Assembly: GCA_913776795.1 (NCBI GenBank)
Contig: CAJYRH010000045.1
Span: 1-7,083 of the forward strand
Direction of reading: 5' to 3'
Origin: an uncultured Pseudorhodoferax sp.
GTDB lineage: Bacteria > Pseudomonadota > Gammaproteobacteria > Burkholderiales > Burkholderiaceae
Length of the DNA: 7,083 bases
Both the position numbers and the translations under genes were made by a program. The notes under the pieces are model-generated. The model did no database searches, had not been told where the DNA came from, and saw nothing but the letters and a program-made list of their open reading frames with translations. Below, piece after piece: positions 1 to 6,360 of the stretch; within the stretch, counting starts at the first letter, position 1; every line of letters begins with the position of its first letter.

Positions 1-966
1 ACTTCCGAGCCCATGGACCGCCGCCAGATCAACGCCATGGACCGCGACCCCGTGCGCACCGCGCTGGACACCGGCGTGCGCGCCATCAACGCCATGCTCA
101 CCGTAGGCCGCGGCCAGCGGCTGGGCCTGTTTGCCGGCTCCGGTGTGGGCAAGAGCGTGCTGCTGGGCATGATGGCCCGTTACACCGCGGCCGACGTGAT
201 CGTGGTCGGCCTGATCGGCGAACGCGGCCGCGAGGTGAAGGAGTTCGTCGAGGACATCCTGGGTGCGGACGGCCGCGCCCGCTCCGTCGTGGTGGCCGCG
301 CCATCGGACGCGCCGCCGCTGCTGCGCATGCAGGGCGCGGCCTACGCCACCGCCGTGGCCGAATACTTCCGCGACCAGGGCAGGCATGTGCTGCTGCTCA
401 TGGATTCGCTCACGCGCTATGCCATGGCCCAGCGCGAGATCGCGCTGGCCATCGGCGAGCCGCCGGCCACCAAGGGCTACCCGCCGTCCTGCTTCGCCAA
501 GCTGCCGGGCCTGGTGGAGCGCAGCGGCAACGGCAAGGACGGCCATGGTTCGATCACGGCCTTCTACACCGTGCTGTCCGAAGGCGACGACCAGCAGGAC
601 CCGATCGCCGATGCGGCGCGCGCCATCCTGGACGGCCACATCGTGCTGTCGCGCGCGCTGGCTGAATCGGGCCATTACCCGGCCATCGACATCGAGCAGT
701 CGGCCTCGCGCGTGATGCACAACGTGGTGAGCCAGGAGCACTTCCTGCTGGCGCGGCATTTCCGCGCCGTCTACTCGCGCTACCAGAAAGGCCGCGACCT
801 GGTGCAGATCGGCGCCTACGCGCCCGGCGCGGACCCGCAGCTCGACGAGGCCGTGCGGCTGGCGCCCGGCATGGCCGAGTTTCTGCAGCAGGAGATGTTC
901 GCCTGCTCGCCGTTGCAGCAGAGCGTGCGCCAGATGGCGATGGCGCTCGACCCGGATGGGGCCTGA
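1..966 (+). CDS. fliI: Flagellum-specific ATPase FliI, 5'-truncated by the window edge
   Basis: FliI is the cytoplasmic ATPase of the flagellar type III export apparatus. It forms a hexameric F1-beta-like ring and helps unload and deliver substrates to the export gate. The reading frame is open from base 1, so the ATG at 13 is an internal methionine and the gene starts outside the window. About 321 residues are present; the family is usually about 450-480, so the N-terminal beta-barrel domain and the start of the ATPase domain are missing. A Walker A loop (AGSGVGKS) lies at 133-156. The GERGREV segment, which carries the family's catalytic glutamate, follows at about 217-237. A Walker B strand ending in MD lies at 388-405, followed by [11 protein letters not shown]. 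The C-terminal helical domain is complete up to the TGA at 964-966. fliJ follows after 5 bases. The [11 protein letters not shown] and [10 protein letters not shown] segments favour the flagellar/type III ATPase family over F1 subunits, and the flagellar neighbours settle the identity. Confidence 0.97.
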   Translation, partial: TSEPMDRRQINAMDRDPVRTALDTGVRAINAMLTVGRGQRLGLFAGSGVGKSVLLGMMARYTAADVIVVGLIGERGREVKEFVEDILGADGRARSVVVAAPSDAPPLLRMQGAAYATAVAEYFRDQGRHVLLLMDSLTRYAMAQREIALAIGEPPATKGYPPSCFAKLPGLVERSGNGKDGHGSITAFYTVLSEGDDQQDPIADAARAILDGHIVLSRALAESGHYPAIDIEQSASRVMHNVVSQEHFLLARHFRAVYSRYQKGRDLVQIGAYAPGADPQLDEAVRLAPGMAEFLQQEMFACSPLQQSVRQMAMALDPDGA

Positions 967-971
967 GCACC

Positions 972-1451
972 ATGTCCAGGCAACTGCTCAAGACCCTGGC
1001 CCTGGCCATCGAACTGGCCGAGCGCCGGCGCGATGCCGCCAGCCAGGTGCTGGGCCAGGCCCAGCAGCGCCGCGTCGCGGCCGAACAGCAGCTCTCCCAG
1101 CTCAGCAGCTATGCGCAGGAGACCGAGCAGCGCTGGGAGTCGCAGGCGCGCATCAGTGCGCTGCCCGAACTCATGCTGCACCACCACCGCTTCATGGCGC
1201 GGCTCGACGAGGCCATCGGCATGCAACGCCGCGCCGTCGCCGAGCAGCTGCGCCGCGAGGAGGTGGCGCGCCAGGCGCTGCTGCAGGCCGAGCTGCGCGT
1301 GGCCACGCTGCGCCAGGCCGTGCGCCGCAAGGAAGAGGCGATCGCCCTGGTGCAGACACGCCGCGAGCAGCGGCAGACCGATGAACAGGCCGCCGTGCGC
1401 CACGCCCTGACGCGGCGCCAGCAGGCCGAGGAGGAAGAGCATGGGCATTGA
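972..1451 (+). CDS. fliJ: Flagellar export protein FliJ
   Basis: FliJ is a small soluble coiled-coil protein that sits in the centre of the FliI ring, in the manner of the F1 gamma subunit. It helps couple the ATPase to the export gate and escorts chaperones. The 159-residue product is close to the family's usual size of about 150. It is nearly all charged helix, rich in Arg, Glu, Gln and Ala (for example EQQLSQLSSYAQETEQRW near residues 38-55, and repeated RR/EE/Q clusters to the end), as expected for two antiparallel coiled-coil helices. FliJ sequences are poorly conserved, so the call rests on size, coiled-coil composition and position between fliI and fliK. The start ATG lies 5 bases after the fliI stop with only a weak G-rich stretch (957-960) ahead of it, suggesting translational coupling. 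The 3' end overlaps the start of fliK by 11 bases. Confidence 0.93.
   Translation: MSRQLLKTLALAIELAERRRDAASQVLGQAQQRRVAAEQQLSQLSSYAQETEQRWESQARISALPELMLHHHRFMARLDEAIGMQRRAVAEQLRREEVARQALLQAELRVATLRQAVRRKEEAIALVQTRREQRQTDEQAAVRHALTRRQQAEEEEHGH
1428..1437 (+). promoter_or_regulatory. Ribosome binding site of fliK inside the fliJ 3' end
   Basis: A purine run (GAGGAGGAAG) a few bases before the ATG at 1441 is a strong Shine-Dalgarno match lying inside the fliJ coding sequence. It supports 1441 as the fliK start and the 11-base overlap between the two genes. Confidence 0.7.
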
Positions 1452-2700
1452 AAAGGGATCGGCCGCGAACCACGCGCATGTGGCGCCTGCGCAGCGGCAG
1501 GGCGCAGCCGCGAAAGGTGGCGCGGGACAGGCCGCGGCCGGCGGTGACTTCCTCGCCCTGATGGCGGCGCTCGGGGACGGTGCCGGCCCGGTGGACGGCG
1601 AGGATGCGGCCTTGGCGCTCGGCGCCGAACCGGCCGAGGGGCCGCATGGCCGGCGCAAGGGTGGTGCGGCGCCGGCCGATGCGTTGCCGGCCGATGCGGC
1701 CGCGCTGGCTTTGCTGCAGCCGGCGCCACCGTCGCCGCCGCGCGCGTCGGCCGACACCGCTGCGCTGGCCGCACAGGCCGATGGGGGCCATCCCGCCGTG
1801 GCCGAAGACGTTGCCAGCCGCGCCGACCAGGGCCGGGGGCTGCAAGGCGGCCTGGCTGGCGCCGATGGTGTGCCCGAATCGCTGGCCGCGGGCGCAGGCG
1901 ATCCACGCACGGCGCCGCACTACGCCAGCGTGTTCGAGCAGCTGCAGCAGCACCTGGCTGCGCGCGAGAAGGCGGACCAGTCGGCCCTGCGGCAGACGCC
2001 TGCGATGGCAGCGCAGGCCGCCGCGCAGCGTGAGGCGCGCGAGACGGCCCGCGCCGAGCGCAGCGGACTGCCGCCGCTGGCCGGCGCCGCGCGGGCCGAT
2101 GCGCAGGCCGTGTTGCCGGTGGCCGAGCTGACAGCCGTCGGCGGCGGCACGGCCGCACGCAGCGGCGGGCAGGACGCCGGCGACGGCGCGGGCAGGCATG
2201 GGGGGACGCATGACGGCGCCGGCTGGGCAGCGCCGGACTTCACCCCCACGGTGCAGTACGACGCCTCGCTCGCCAACCTGGACCCTTCGGCCCAGCCCGA
2301 CACGGCCTTCGACCGGCAGCTGTCTGAACAGCTGCGCCATTGGGCGAGCCAGGGCGTGCGCAGCGCCGAGCTGACGGTGGGCACCAGCGAGCCGGTGCAG
2401 GTGCGCATTGCGCTGGATGGCAACGAGGCCCAGGTGCAGTTTCGGGCCGAGCATGCCGCCACGCGCGAGATGCTGGCCGGCAGCGTCGACCAGTTGCGCG
2501 ACATGTTGGGCGCCCAGGGCCTGGTGCTGTCGGGCCTGTCGGTCGGTGCCCACGAGGCCAGCGGTGGCCGCGGCCAGGCAGGCGATGGCTCCAGCACGGG
2601 ACACGGCCCGCGCCCCGCTGCAGCCCGATCGGAAGCGGTGGCCGAATCGGTTGCGGCCGCGCCGCGCCGCGCCACCGGCGCACTGGACCTGTATGTCTGA
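1441..2700 (+). CDS. fliK: Flagellar hook-length control protein FliK
   Basis: FliK is exported during hook assembly, measures hook length, and switches the export gate (through FlhB) from rod/hook to filament substrates. The product is 419 residues, within the family's broad range of roughly 370-450. The first 270 or so residues are low complexity, rich in Ala, Gly, Pro, Asp and Gln with no membrane segment, as expected of the unfolded ruler part. The folded C-terminal switch domain (Flg_hook type) spans about residues 285-365. It includes LSEQLRHWASQGVRSAEL, a QVRIALDGNEAQVQFRAEH strand pair and a MLAGSVDQLRDMLGAQGL helix, matching the usual pattern in which FliK promotes beta-strand pairing followed by an L-R-L-x-x-G helix. 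After this comes a Gly/Ser/Ala-rich tail ending in ALDLYV. A short in-frame tandem repeat (PADAL/PADAA) lies at 1671-1698. A strong ribosome site sits upstream inside fliJ. Sequence conservation outside the C-terminal domain is expected to be low. Confidence 0.93.
   Translation: MGIEKGSAANHAHVAPAQRQGAAAKGGAGQAAAGGDFLALMAALGDGAGPVDGEDAALALGAEPAEGPHGRRKGGAAPADALPADAAALALLQPAPPSPPRASADTAALAAQADGGHPAVAEDVASRADQGRGLQGGLAGADGVPESLAAGAGDPRTAPHYASVFEQLQQHLAAREKADQSALRQTPAMAAQAAAQREARETARAERSGLPPLAGAARADAQAVLPVAELTAVGGGTAARSGGQDAGDGAGRHGGTHDGAGWAAPDFTPTVQYDASLANLDPSAQPDTAFDRQLSEQLRHWASQGVRSAELTVGTSEPVQVRIALDGNEAQVQFRAEHAATREMLAGSVDQLRDMLGAQGLVLSGLSVGAHEASGGRGQAGDGSSTGHGPRPAAARSEAVAESVAAAPRRATGALDLYV
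1671..1698 (+). repeat. Short tandem repeat inside fliK
   Basis: The 13-mer GCCGGCCGATGCG occurs at 1671-1683 and again at 1686-1698, a 15-base period that keeps the reading frame and encodes a repeated P-A-D-A unit. It lies in the disordered ruler part of FliK, where in-frame length changes could be tolerated. Confidence 0.6.
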
Positions 2701-2814
2701 CGGCAGCAGGGTATATATGCCTGTTTTTCCAGCCTAATCCGCTGATCGGTTCGTCGATCCGGGTCAATAATCCGGGCAGCACCGATCCCAGCTCCGAAGA
2801 CAAAGGAAACCGCC
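2701..2814 (+). promoter_or_regulatory. fliK-fliL gap with an AT-rich patch; possible internal promoter
   Basis: This 114-base gap has no gene. It contains the most AT-rich patch in the window: GGTATATATGCC at 2710-2721 (palindromic except for one base pair) followed by a T-run at 2724-2728. A weak resemblance to a sigma-28 (FliA) flagellar promoter is CTAA at 2734-2737, 15 bases, then GTCGATCC at 2753-2760 (consensus TAAA-N15-GCCGATAA); only about half of the -10 consensus matches. TATATAT at 2712-2718 could instead serve as a sigma-70 -10 element, but I see no good -35 box at the right distance. A direct repeat ATCCGGG occurs at 2757-2763 and 2770-2776. In enterics fliL begins its own operon, so a promoter here is plausible, but the sequence does not prove one. 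Confidence 0.25.
2803..2809 (+). promoter_or_regulatory. Ribosome binding site of fliL
   Basis: AAGGAAA lies about five bases before the GTG at 2815. It is the only purine-rich stretch close to a start codon here and decides for the GTG start, which gives the expected short N-terminal tail before the membrane segment. Confidence 0.65.
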
Positions 2815-3381
2815 GTGTCCGCTCCTGCTGCTGCCGACGCCGCACCCAAGCCCAAGGGCAAGAAACCTCTCATCCTGGGTGTCGTGGCCGTGGTGCTGCT
2901 GGCCGTGGCCGGCGCCGCCTGGATGCTGCTGGGCCGCGGCCATGCCGAGGAGGAGCAGGCGGCAGCGCCTGCGCCGGCCGCCCATCCCAAGAAGAGCAAG
3001 GACACCGCACCGCCCGTCTACCTCCCGCTGGACAACATGGTGGTGAACCTGGCCGACGCCGGCGGTGAAAAGTTCGCCCAGGTCGGCGTGACGCTGGAGG
3101 TCATGGACCAGAAGACGTCCGACCAGGTCAAGGCACACCTGCCCGGTATCCGCAGTGCGGTCTTGATGCTGGTGTCGCAGCGCACCTCGGAAGAGCTGCT
3201 CACGCGCGACGGCAAGGAGAAGCTCGCCCACGACATCCTGCGCGAGGCCTCGGCACCGCTGGGATACGAGGTCGAGGAAGACGAGCCGCCGGCCCAGGAA
3301 GGCAAGCCGCGCAAGCGTCCCCGTCCGGTGGCGTTCAATCCGATCTACCGCGTCCTGTTCTCCAGTTTCATCATCCAGTGA
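2815..3381 (+). CDS. fliL: Flagellar basal body-associated protein FliL (GTG start)
   Basis: FliL is a single-pass inner-membrane protein whose periplasmic domain forms a ring around the MotA/B stator and supports motor output and swarming. The 188-residue product has a short Ala/Pro/Lys cytoplasmic tail (1-17), one hydrophobic membrane helix at about residues 18-40 (LILGVVAVVLLAVAG...), and a charged Ala/Pro-rich linker. The FliL domain follows from about residue 65: YLPLDNMVVNLAD, then FAQVGVTLEV, a VKAHLPGIRSAVLMLVSQRTSEELLTRDGKEKL-type helix region (shown across 3127-3228), and the C-terminal IYRVLFSSFIIQ that ends many FliL proteins. Translation starts at GTG 2815 behind an AAGGAAA site. 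It is separated from fliK by 114 bases, the first loose junction in the cluster, and fliM follows after 12 bases. Confidence 0.96.
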   Translation: MSAPAAADAAPKPKGKKPLILGVVAVVLLAVAGAAWMLLGRGHAEEEQAAAPAPAAHPKKSKDTAPPVYLPLDNMVVNLADAGGEKFAQVGVTLEVMDQKTSDQVKAHLPGIRSAVLMLVSQRTSEELLTRDGKEKLAHDILREASAPLGYEVEEDEPPAQEGKPRKRPRPVAFNPIYRVLFSSFIIQ

Positions 3382-3393
3382 TCGGGCCACGCC

Positions 3394-4395
3394 ATGAGTG
3401 AGTCGTTCCTGTCGCAGGAAGAGGTCGATGCCCTGCTGGAGGGCGTCACCGGCGAGAGCCAGAAGGCGGTCGAGGAGGTCGTCGAGACCGGCGAGATCCG
3501 CAACTACGACATCTCCAGCCAGGAGCGCATCGTCCGTGGCCGCATGCCGACCATGGAGATCGTGAACGAGCGGTTTGCACGCAACTTCCGGGTGGGCCTG
3601 TTCAACCTGATCCGCCGCAGCCCGGAGATCTCGGTCGGCACGGTGACCGTGCAGCGCTACAGCGCCTTCCTGCGCGAGCTGGCCGTGCCCACCAACTTCA
3701 ACATCATGGCCGTGCGCCCCCTGCGCGGCAGCGGGCTGGTGGTGTGCGAGCCCTCGCTGGTCTTCGGCGTGATCGACACGCTGTACGGTGGTGCGGGCAA
3801 GTACCACACGCGCATCGAGGGGCGCGAGTTCTCGGCCACCGAGCAGCGCGTGATCAACCGGCTGCTGGACGTGATCTCGGGCGAGTACAAGAAGGCCTGG
3901 CACGGCATCTATCCGCTGGAGCTGGACTACCAGCGCTCGGAGATGCAGCCGCAATTCGCCAACATCGCCACGCCCAGCGAGATCGTGGTGTCCACCGCGT
4001 TCCAGCTGGAGATCGGCGACATCGCGGGCGTCATCCACGTCTGCATCCCGTACTCCACGCTGGAGCCGATCCGCGACGTGCTGTATTCGTCCACGCAGGG
4101 CGATTCGGTCGAGGTCGACCGGCGCTGGGTGTCGGTGCTGTCGCGCGAGATCCAGTCGGCCGAGGTCACGCTGGTGGCGGAGCTCGCCCAGGCCGATGCC
4201 ACGGTGGAACAACTGCTCGCCATGAAGCCGGGCGACTTCATCGAACTCGAGCGCCAGCCCAGCATCACCGCCACGATCGGCGGCGTGCCCATCTTCGAGT
4301 GCCAGTACGGCACGCACAACGCCAAGTACGCGATCCGCATCGAGGAATGCCTGCGCGGCAACGACATCCATCCGGAGGACCGCCATGGCCACTGA
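3394..4395 (+). CDS. fliM: Flagellar motor switch protein FliM
   Basis: FliM forms the middle of the cytoplasmic C-ring, binds phosphorylated CheY, and with FliG and FliN sets the direction of rotation. The 333-residue length is typical. Residues 5-15 (FLSQEEVDALL) are the conserved N-terminal CheY-P binding motif. The middle CheC-like domain covers about residues 40-230 and includes the family signatures ERFARNFRVGLFNLIRR and RPLRGSGLVVCEP, and the LYGGAGKY segment linked to FliG contact. The C-terminal SpoA-type domain (about 245-325) contains MKPGDFIEL and the closing PIFECQYGTHNAKYAIRIEE, the usual FliM ending. The start ATG lies 12 bases after fliL with no clear Shine-Dalgarno, so coupling to fliL is likely. 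The end overlaps fliN by 11 bases. All motifs expected of a working FliM are present. Confidence 0.98.
   Translation: MSESFLSQEEVDALLEGVTGESQKAVEEVVETGEIRNYDISSQERIVRGRMPTMEIVNERFARNFRVGLFNLIRRSPEISVGTVTVQRYSAFLRELAVPTNFNIMAVRPLRGSGLVVCEPSLVFGVIDTLYGGAGKYHTRIEGREFSATEQRVINRLLDVISGEYKKAWHGIYPLELDYQRSEMQPQFANIATPSEIVVSTAFQLEIGDIAGVIHVCIPYSTLEPIRDVLYSSTQGDSVEVDRRWVSVLSREIQSAEVTLVAELAQADATVEQLLAMKPGDFIELERQPSITATIGGVPIFECQYGTHNAKYAIRIEECLRGNDIHPEDRHGH
4374..4379 (+). promoter_or_regulatory. Ribosome binding site of fliN inside the fliM 3' end
   Basis: GGAGGA lies about six bases before the ATG at 4385, within the last codons of fliM. It supports the overlapping start of fliN. Confidence 0.7.
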
Positions 4396-4816
4396 AGATC
4401 CCAAAGACAACGCAGAAGAAGATCCGATGGCCGCCTGGGCCGAGGCCCTGGAGGAGCAGAAGACCGCCACGCCCGACCCCGAGCAGGGCGGCCCGCTGTC
4501 CGGGGCCGAAGCTGCGCCGCGCCAGGCCTTCAACAAGGACGGCACCATGCAGGACATCAACATGGTGCTGGACATCCCGGTCACCCTGTCGGTGGAACTG
4601 GGACGCGTGAAGGTGCCGATCAAGTACATCCTGCAACTCGCGCAGGGCTCGGTGGTCGAGCTCGACGCCTTGGCGGGCGAACCCATGGACGTGCTGGTCA
4701 ATGGCTACCTGATCGCCCAGGGCGAGGTGGTGGTCGTCAACGACAAGTTCGGCATCCGCCTGACGGATGTGGTGACGCCCTCGGAGCGCCTGCGCCGCGT
4801 CAGCCGCGGAGGCTAG
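4385..4816 (+). CDS. fliN: Flagellar motor switch protein FliN
   Basis: FliN forms the lower part of the C-ring with FliM and is also a docking site for the FliH-FliI export complex. The product is 143 residues, the usual size. Residues 1-54 are an acidic, variable, probably flexible tail. The SpoA (FliN/SpaO) domain fills about residues 55-140: MQDINMVLDIPVTLSVELG, then YILQLAQGSVVELD, LVNGYLIAQGEVVVVNDKFGIRL (across 4694-4762) and a final TDVVTPSERLRRV. This matches the conserved FliN core closely, including the hydrophobic L-x-V-D-x-P-V strand and the G-S-V-x-E-L turn. It overlaps the end of fliM by 11 bases in another frame and has its own GGAGG site. The TAG at 4814-4816 is followed almost immediately by the first intergenic repeat. 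Confidence 0.98.
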   Translation: MATEDPKDNAEEDPMAAWAEALEEQKTATPDPEQGGPLSGAEAAPRQAFNKDGTMQDINMVLDIPVTLSVELGRVKVPIKYILQLAQGSVVELDALAGEPMDVLVNGYLIAQGEVVVVNDKFGIRLTDVVTPSERLRRVSRGG

Positions 4817-4821
4817 ATGGA

Positions 4822-4953
4822 CCACCCCCAGTCTGCGCGCACTGCGTGCGCTCCGCCAACCCCCTCCAGGGGGCGCCGCCAGCGGCCTGGCAGAGCCAGT
4901 TCCGCGGCGGCCGCTGGCATGGCCTGCTCCGCGGCCGTTGGCGCCGCTGCGTG
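4822..4953 (+). repeat. Hairpin-rich intergenic repeat, copy 1 (fliN-fliO gap)
   Basis: This 132-base element fills most of the 192-base gap after fliN and has a second copy at 6361-6492. It begins five bases after the fliN stop. Visible inverted repeats, in order: GCGCAC 4837-4842 with GTGCGC 4846-4851; CCCCCT with AGGGGG around 4867; a 10-base perfect stem GCCAGCGGCC 4878-4887 with GGCCGCTGGC 4909-4918, enclosing a small hairpin TGGC-AGA-GCCA at 4888-4898; and GCGGC 4931-4935 with GCCGC 4943-4947. The 3' part (4917-4953) is the best-conserved block, 34 of 37 bases identical to copy 2. From memory, similar GC-rich elements are scattered between genes in Comamonadaceae genomes; I have not checked this by search. 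A short reading frame runs across it (4817-4990), but it has no ribosome site and I treat it as non-coding. There is no T-run, so it does not look like an intrinsic terminator. Confidence 0.8.
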
Positions 4954-5008
4954 CCTGCCGCAGCCGCTCGCCGTTGTCGTGGGTTGCTGATTCACCGTAT
5001 CGGAGACC

Positions 5009-5350
5009 ATGTCGATTTCTTCCCAGACCCTGCTGGTCGTGGCCCTGTTCGTGGCGGCGCTGTGCACGCTGCCCTGGGCCGTCAAGTGGCTGCAGCGGCG
5101 CGTGCAGGGCGGCATGGCCGCGGCCGGCCCGGCCTCGCGCCTGGTCGGCGCGCTGGCCGTGGGGCCGCAGCAGCGCGTGGTGACAGTGGAGGTGGGCCCG
5201 CCCGGCGCGCGCACCTGGCTGGTGCTCGGCGTGACCGCGCAGTCGGTCAACCTGCTGCACAGCATGCCGGCCAGCGCGCCCGATTTCGCCGGTGCGCTGG
5301 TGAAGGCCGAGGCCGCGCCGGTGCCGGCTGCGTCCGAGGGGAGGCCATGA
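5009..5350 (+). CDS. fliO: Flagellar biosynthesis protein FliO
   Basis: FliO is a small single-pass membrane protein that helps assemble and stabilise the FliP ring of the flagellar export gate. The 113-residue product has a short periplasmic start, a membrane helix at about residues 5-27 (TLLVVALFVAALCTLPWAV), then a basic WLQRRVQ segment. A cytoplasmic FliO domain follows, with the typical strands VGPQQRVVTVEV and WLVLGVTAQSVNLLHSMP. FliO is one of the least conserved flagellar proteins, but this pattern and the position between fliN and fliP are diagnostic. The start at 5009 has GGAGA only two bases upstream, a short spacing that suggests modest initiation. It is separated from fliN by repeat copy 1, and its TGA overlaps the fliP ATG (ATGA). 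A longer open frame (fliP frame, from 4846) runs over the whole gene and should not displace it. Confidence 0.94.
   Translation: MSISSQTLLVVALFVAALCTLPWAVKWLQRRVQGGMAAAGPASRLVGALAVGPQQRVVTVEVGPPGARTWLVLGVTAQSVNLLHSMPASAPDFAGALVKAEAAPVPAASEGRP
5336..5344 (+). promoter_or_regulatory. Ribosome binding site of fliP inside the fliO 3' end
   Basis: GAGGGGAGG lies just ahead of the ATG at 5347. This strong site, together with a signal peptide starting exactly here, fixes the fliP start at 5347 rather than at any upstream in-frame ATG such as 4846. Confidence 0.75.
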
Positions 5351-6087
5351 ACCGGCGCCTGGCCGCGTTGGCAGGTCTTGCCCTGCTGGCCGGGCCCGCG
5401 CTGGCGCAGAACAACGCGCAGCTGCCGCTCATCATCGGCAGCGGGCCTGGCGGCAGCAGCTACTCGGTGCCGATCCAGACGCTGCTGTTCTTCACGGCGC
5501 TGTCCTTCCTGCCGGCCATCCTGCTCATGATGACGGGCTTCACGCGCATCGTGATCGTGCTGTCGCTGCTGCGCCAGGCGCTGGGCACGCAGTCTGCGCC
5601 GCCCAACCAGGTCGTCGTGGGGCTGTCGCTGTTCCTCACCTTCTTCGTGATGGGGCCGACGCTGGACAAGGTCTACCAGGAAGCCTATGTGCCCTACACC
5701 ACCAATGCGCTGAACTTCGAGCAGGCGGTGGCGCGCGGCGAGGCACCGATGCGCGAGTTCATGCTCAAGCAGACGCGCCAGTCCGACTTCTCGCTGTTCG
5801 CGCGGCTGGCACAGCTCGATGCCTCGGTCACGGCCGAGACGGCGCCGCTGCGGGTGTTGGTGCCCGCCTTCGTGACCAGCGAGCTCAAGTCGGCCTTCCA
5901 GATCGGCTTCATGATCTTCATCCCCTTCCTGGTGATCGACATCGTGGTGGCCAGCGTGCTGATGTCGCTGGGCATGATGATGCTGTCGCCGGTGCTGGTG
6001 GCGCTGCCGTTCAAGCTCATGGTGTTCGTGCTGGCCGACGGCTGGAACCTGCTGATCGGCTCGCTCGCCTCCTCGTTCGCGCGATGA
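5347..6087 (+). CDS. fliP: Flagellar export-gate protein FliP
   Basis: FliP is the main pore-forming subunit of the flagellar type III export gate; five copies assemble with FliQ and FliR into the helical FliPQR channel. The product is 246 residues, essentially the family's standard length. Residues 1-20 form a cleavable signal peptide (MNRRLAALAGLALLAGPALA, probable cut after ALA), as in other FliP proteins. Conserved segments follow: LLFFTALSFLPAILLMMTGF and TRIVIVLSLLRQALGTQ, PPNQVVVGLSLFLTFFVMGP, the long periplasmic region, PAFVTSELKSAFQIGF, and a C-terminal pair of helices ending PVLVALPFKLMVFVLADGWNLL. Translation is tightly linked to its neighbours, with ATGA overlaps of 4 bases at both the fliO and fliQ ends. 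The same frame is open upstream to 4846 through fliO and the repeat, so an automatic start call could wrongly give a 413-residue protein. Confidence 0.98.
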   Translation: MNRRLAALAGLALLAGPALAQNNAQLPLIIGSGPGGSSYSVPIQTLLFFTALSFLPAILLMMTGFTRIVIVLSLLRQALGTQSAPPNQVVVGLSLFLTFFVMGPTLDKVYQEAYVPYTTNALNFEQAVARGEAPMREFMLKQTRQSDFSLFARLAQLDASVTAETAPLRVLVPAFVTSELKSAFQIGFMIFIPFLVIDIVVASVLMSLGMMMLSPVLVALPFKLMVFVLADGWNLLIGSLASSFAR

Positions 6088-6353
6088 GCCCGCAGTTCGT
6101 CCTCACGCTGGGCCAGGAGGCGCTCACCCTCCTGCTCATGGTCGCCGCCCCCGTGCTGGGCATCGTGCTCGTGATCGGCCTGGTGATCAGCATCTTCCAG
6201 GCCATCACGCAGATCCACGAGGCCACGCTGTCGTTCGTGCCCAAGCTGATCGCCGCGCTGCTGGTGCTGGCCCTGGCCGGCCCCTGGATGCTGACCACGC
6301 TGGTGGACTACGTCCGTCGCATGATCGAGATGATTCCGCAGTTGCCGCAGTGA
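6084..6353 (+). CDS. fliQ: Flagellar export-gate protein FliQ
   Basis: FliQ is a small hydrophobic subunit of the flagellar export gate that packs around the FliP/FliR core. The 89-residue length is standard. It has two membrane hairpin helices at about residues 12-38 (LLLMVAAPVLGIVLVIGLVI) and 50-76 (LIAALLVLALAGPWMLTTLV), joined by the highly conserved ISIFQAITQIHEATLSFVPK loop. The start ATG overlaps the fliP stop by 4 bases and has no obvious ribosome site of its own, so it is probably reached by translational coupling. Repeat copy 2 begins 8 bases beyond its TGA, separating it from fliR. Confidence 0.98.
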   Translation: MSPQFVLTLGQEALTLLLMVAAPVLGIVLVIGLVISIFQAITQIHEATLSFVPKLIAALLVLALAGPWMLTTLVDYVRRMIEMIPQLPQ

Positions 6354-6360
6354 CATGAGC

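Noticed and set aside
1..12. fliI starting at the ATG at 13
   Set aside because: The frame is open to base 1, and about 150 residues of the usual FliI N-terminal region would be missing. The gene is cut by the window edge, not short.
816..2604. Long minus-strand frames opposite fliI, fliJ and fliK
   Set aside because: They are antisense to real genes, have Ala/Arg/Pro-rich low-complexity translations, and have no domains. Several overlap each other in different frames, as expected for GC-rich shadows.
2764..4701. A 645-codon open frame on the minus strand opposite fliL, fliM and fliN
   Set aside because: It lies fully antisense to three well-conserved flagellar genes, shows no recognisable domain, and is what very GC-rich coding DNA produces on the opposite strand. 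The His/Asp/Leu/Arg-rich composition is typical of such shadows.
4822..4953. Rho-independent terminator between fliN and fliO
   Set aside because: The stems are strong, but no T-run follows any of them, and downstream export-gate genes have no evident promoter of their own. The same holds for copy 2.
4817..4990. 57-codon frame across repeat copy 1 (begins MDHPQSARTACAPP)
   Set aside because: No ribosome site, and the translation only reflects repeat DNA. Other frames of the same repeat are also open, and the corresponding frame in copy 2 is not conserved as a protein.
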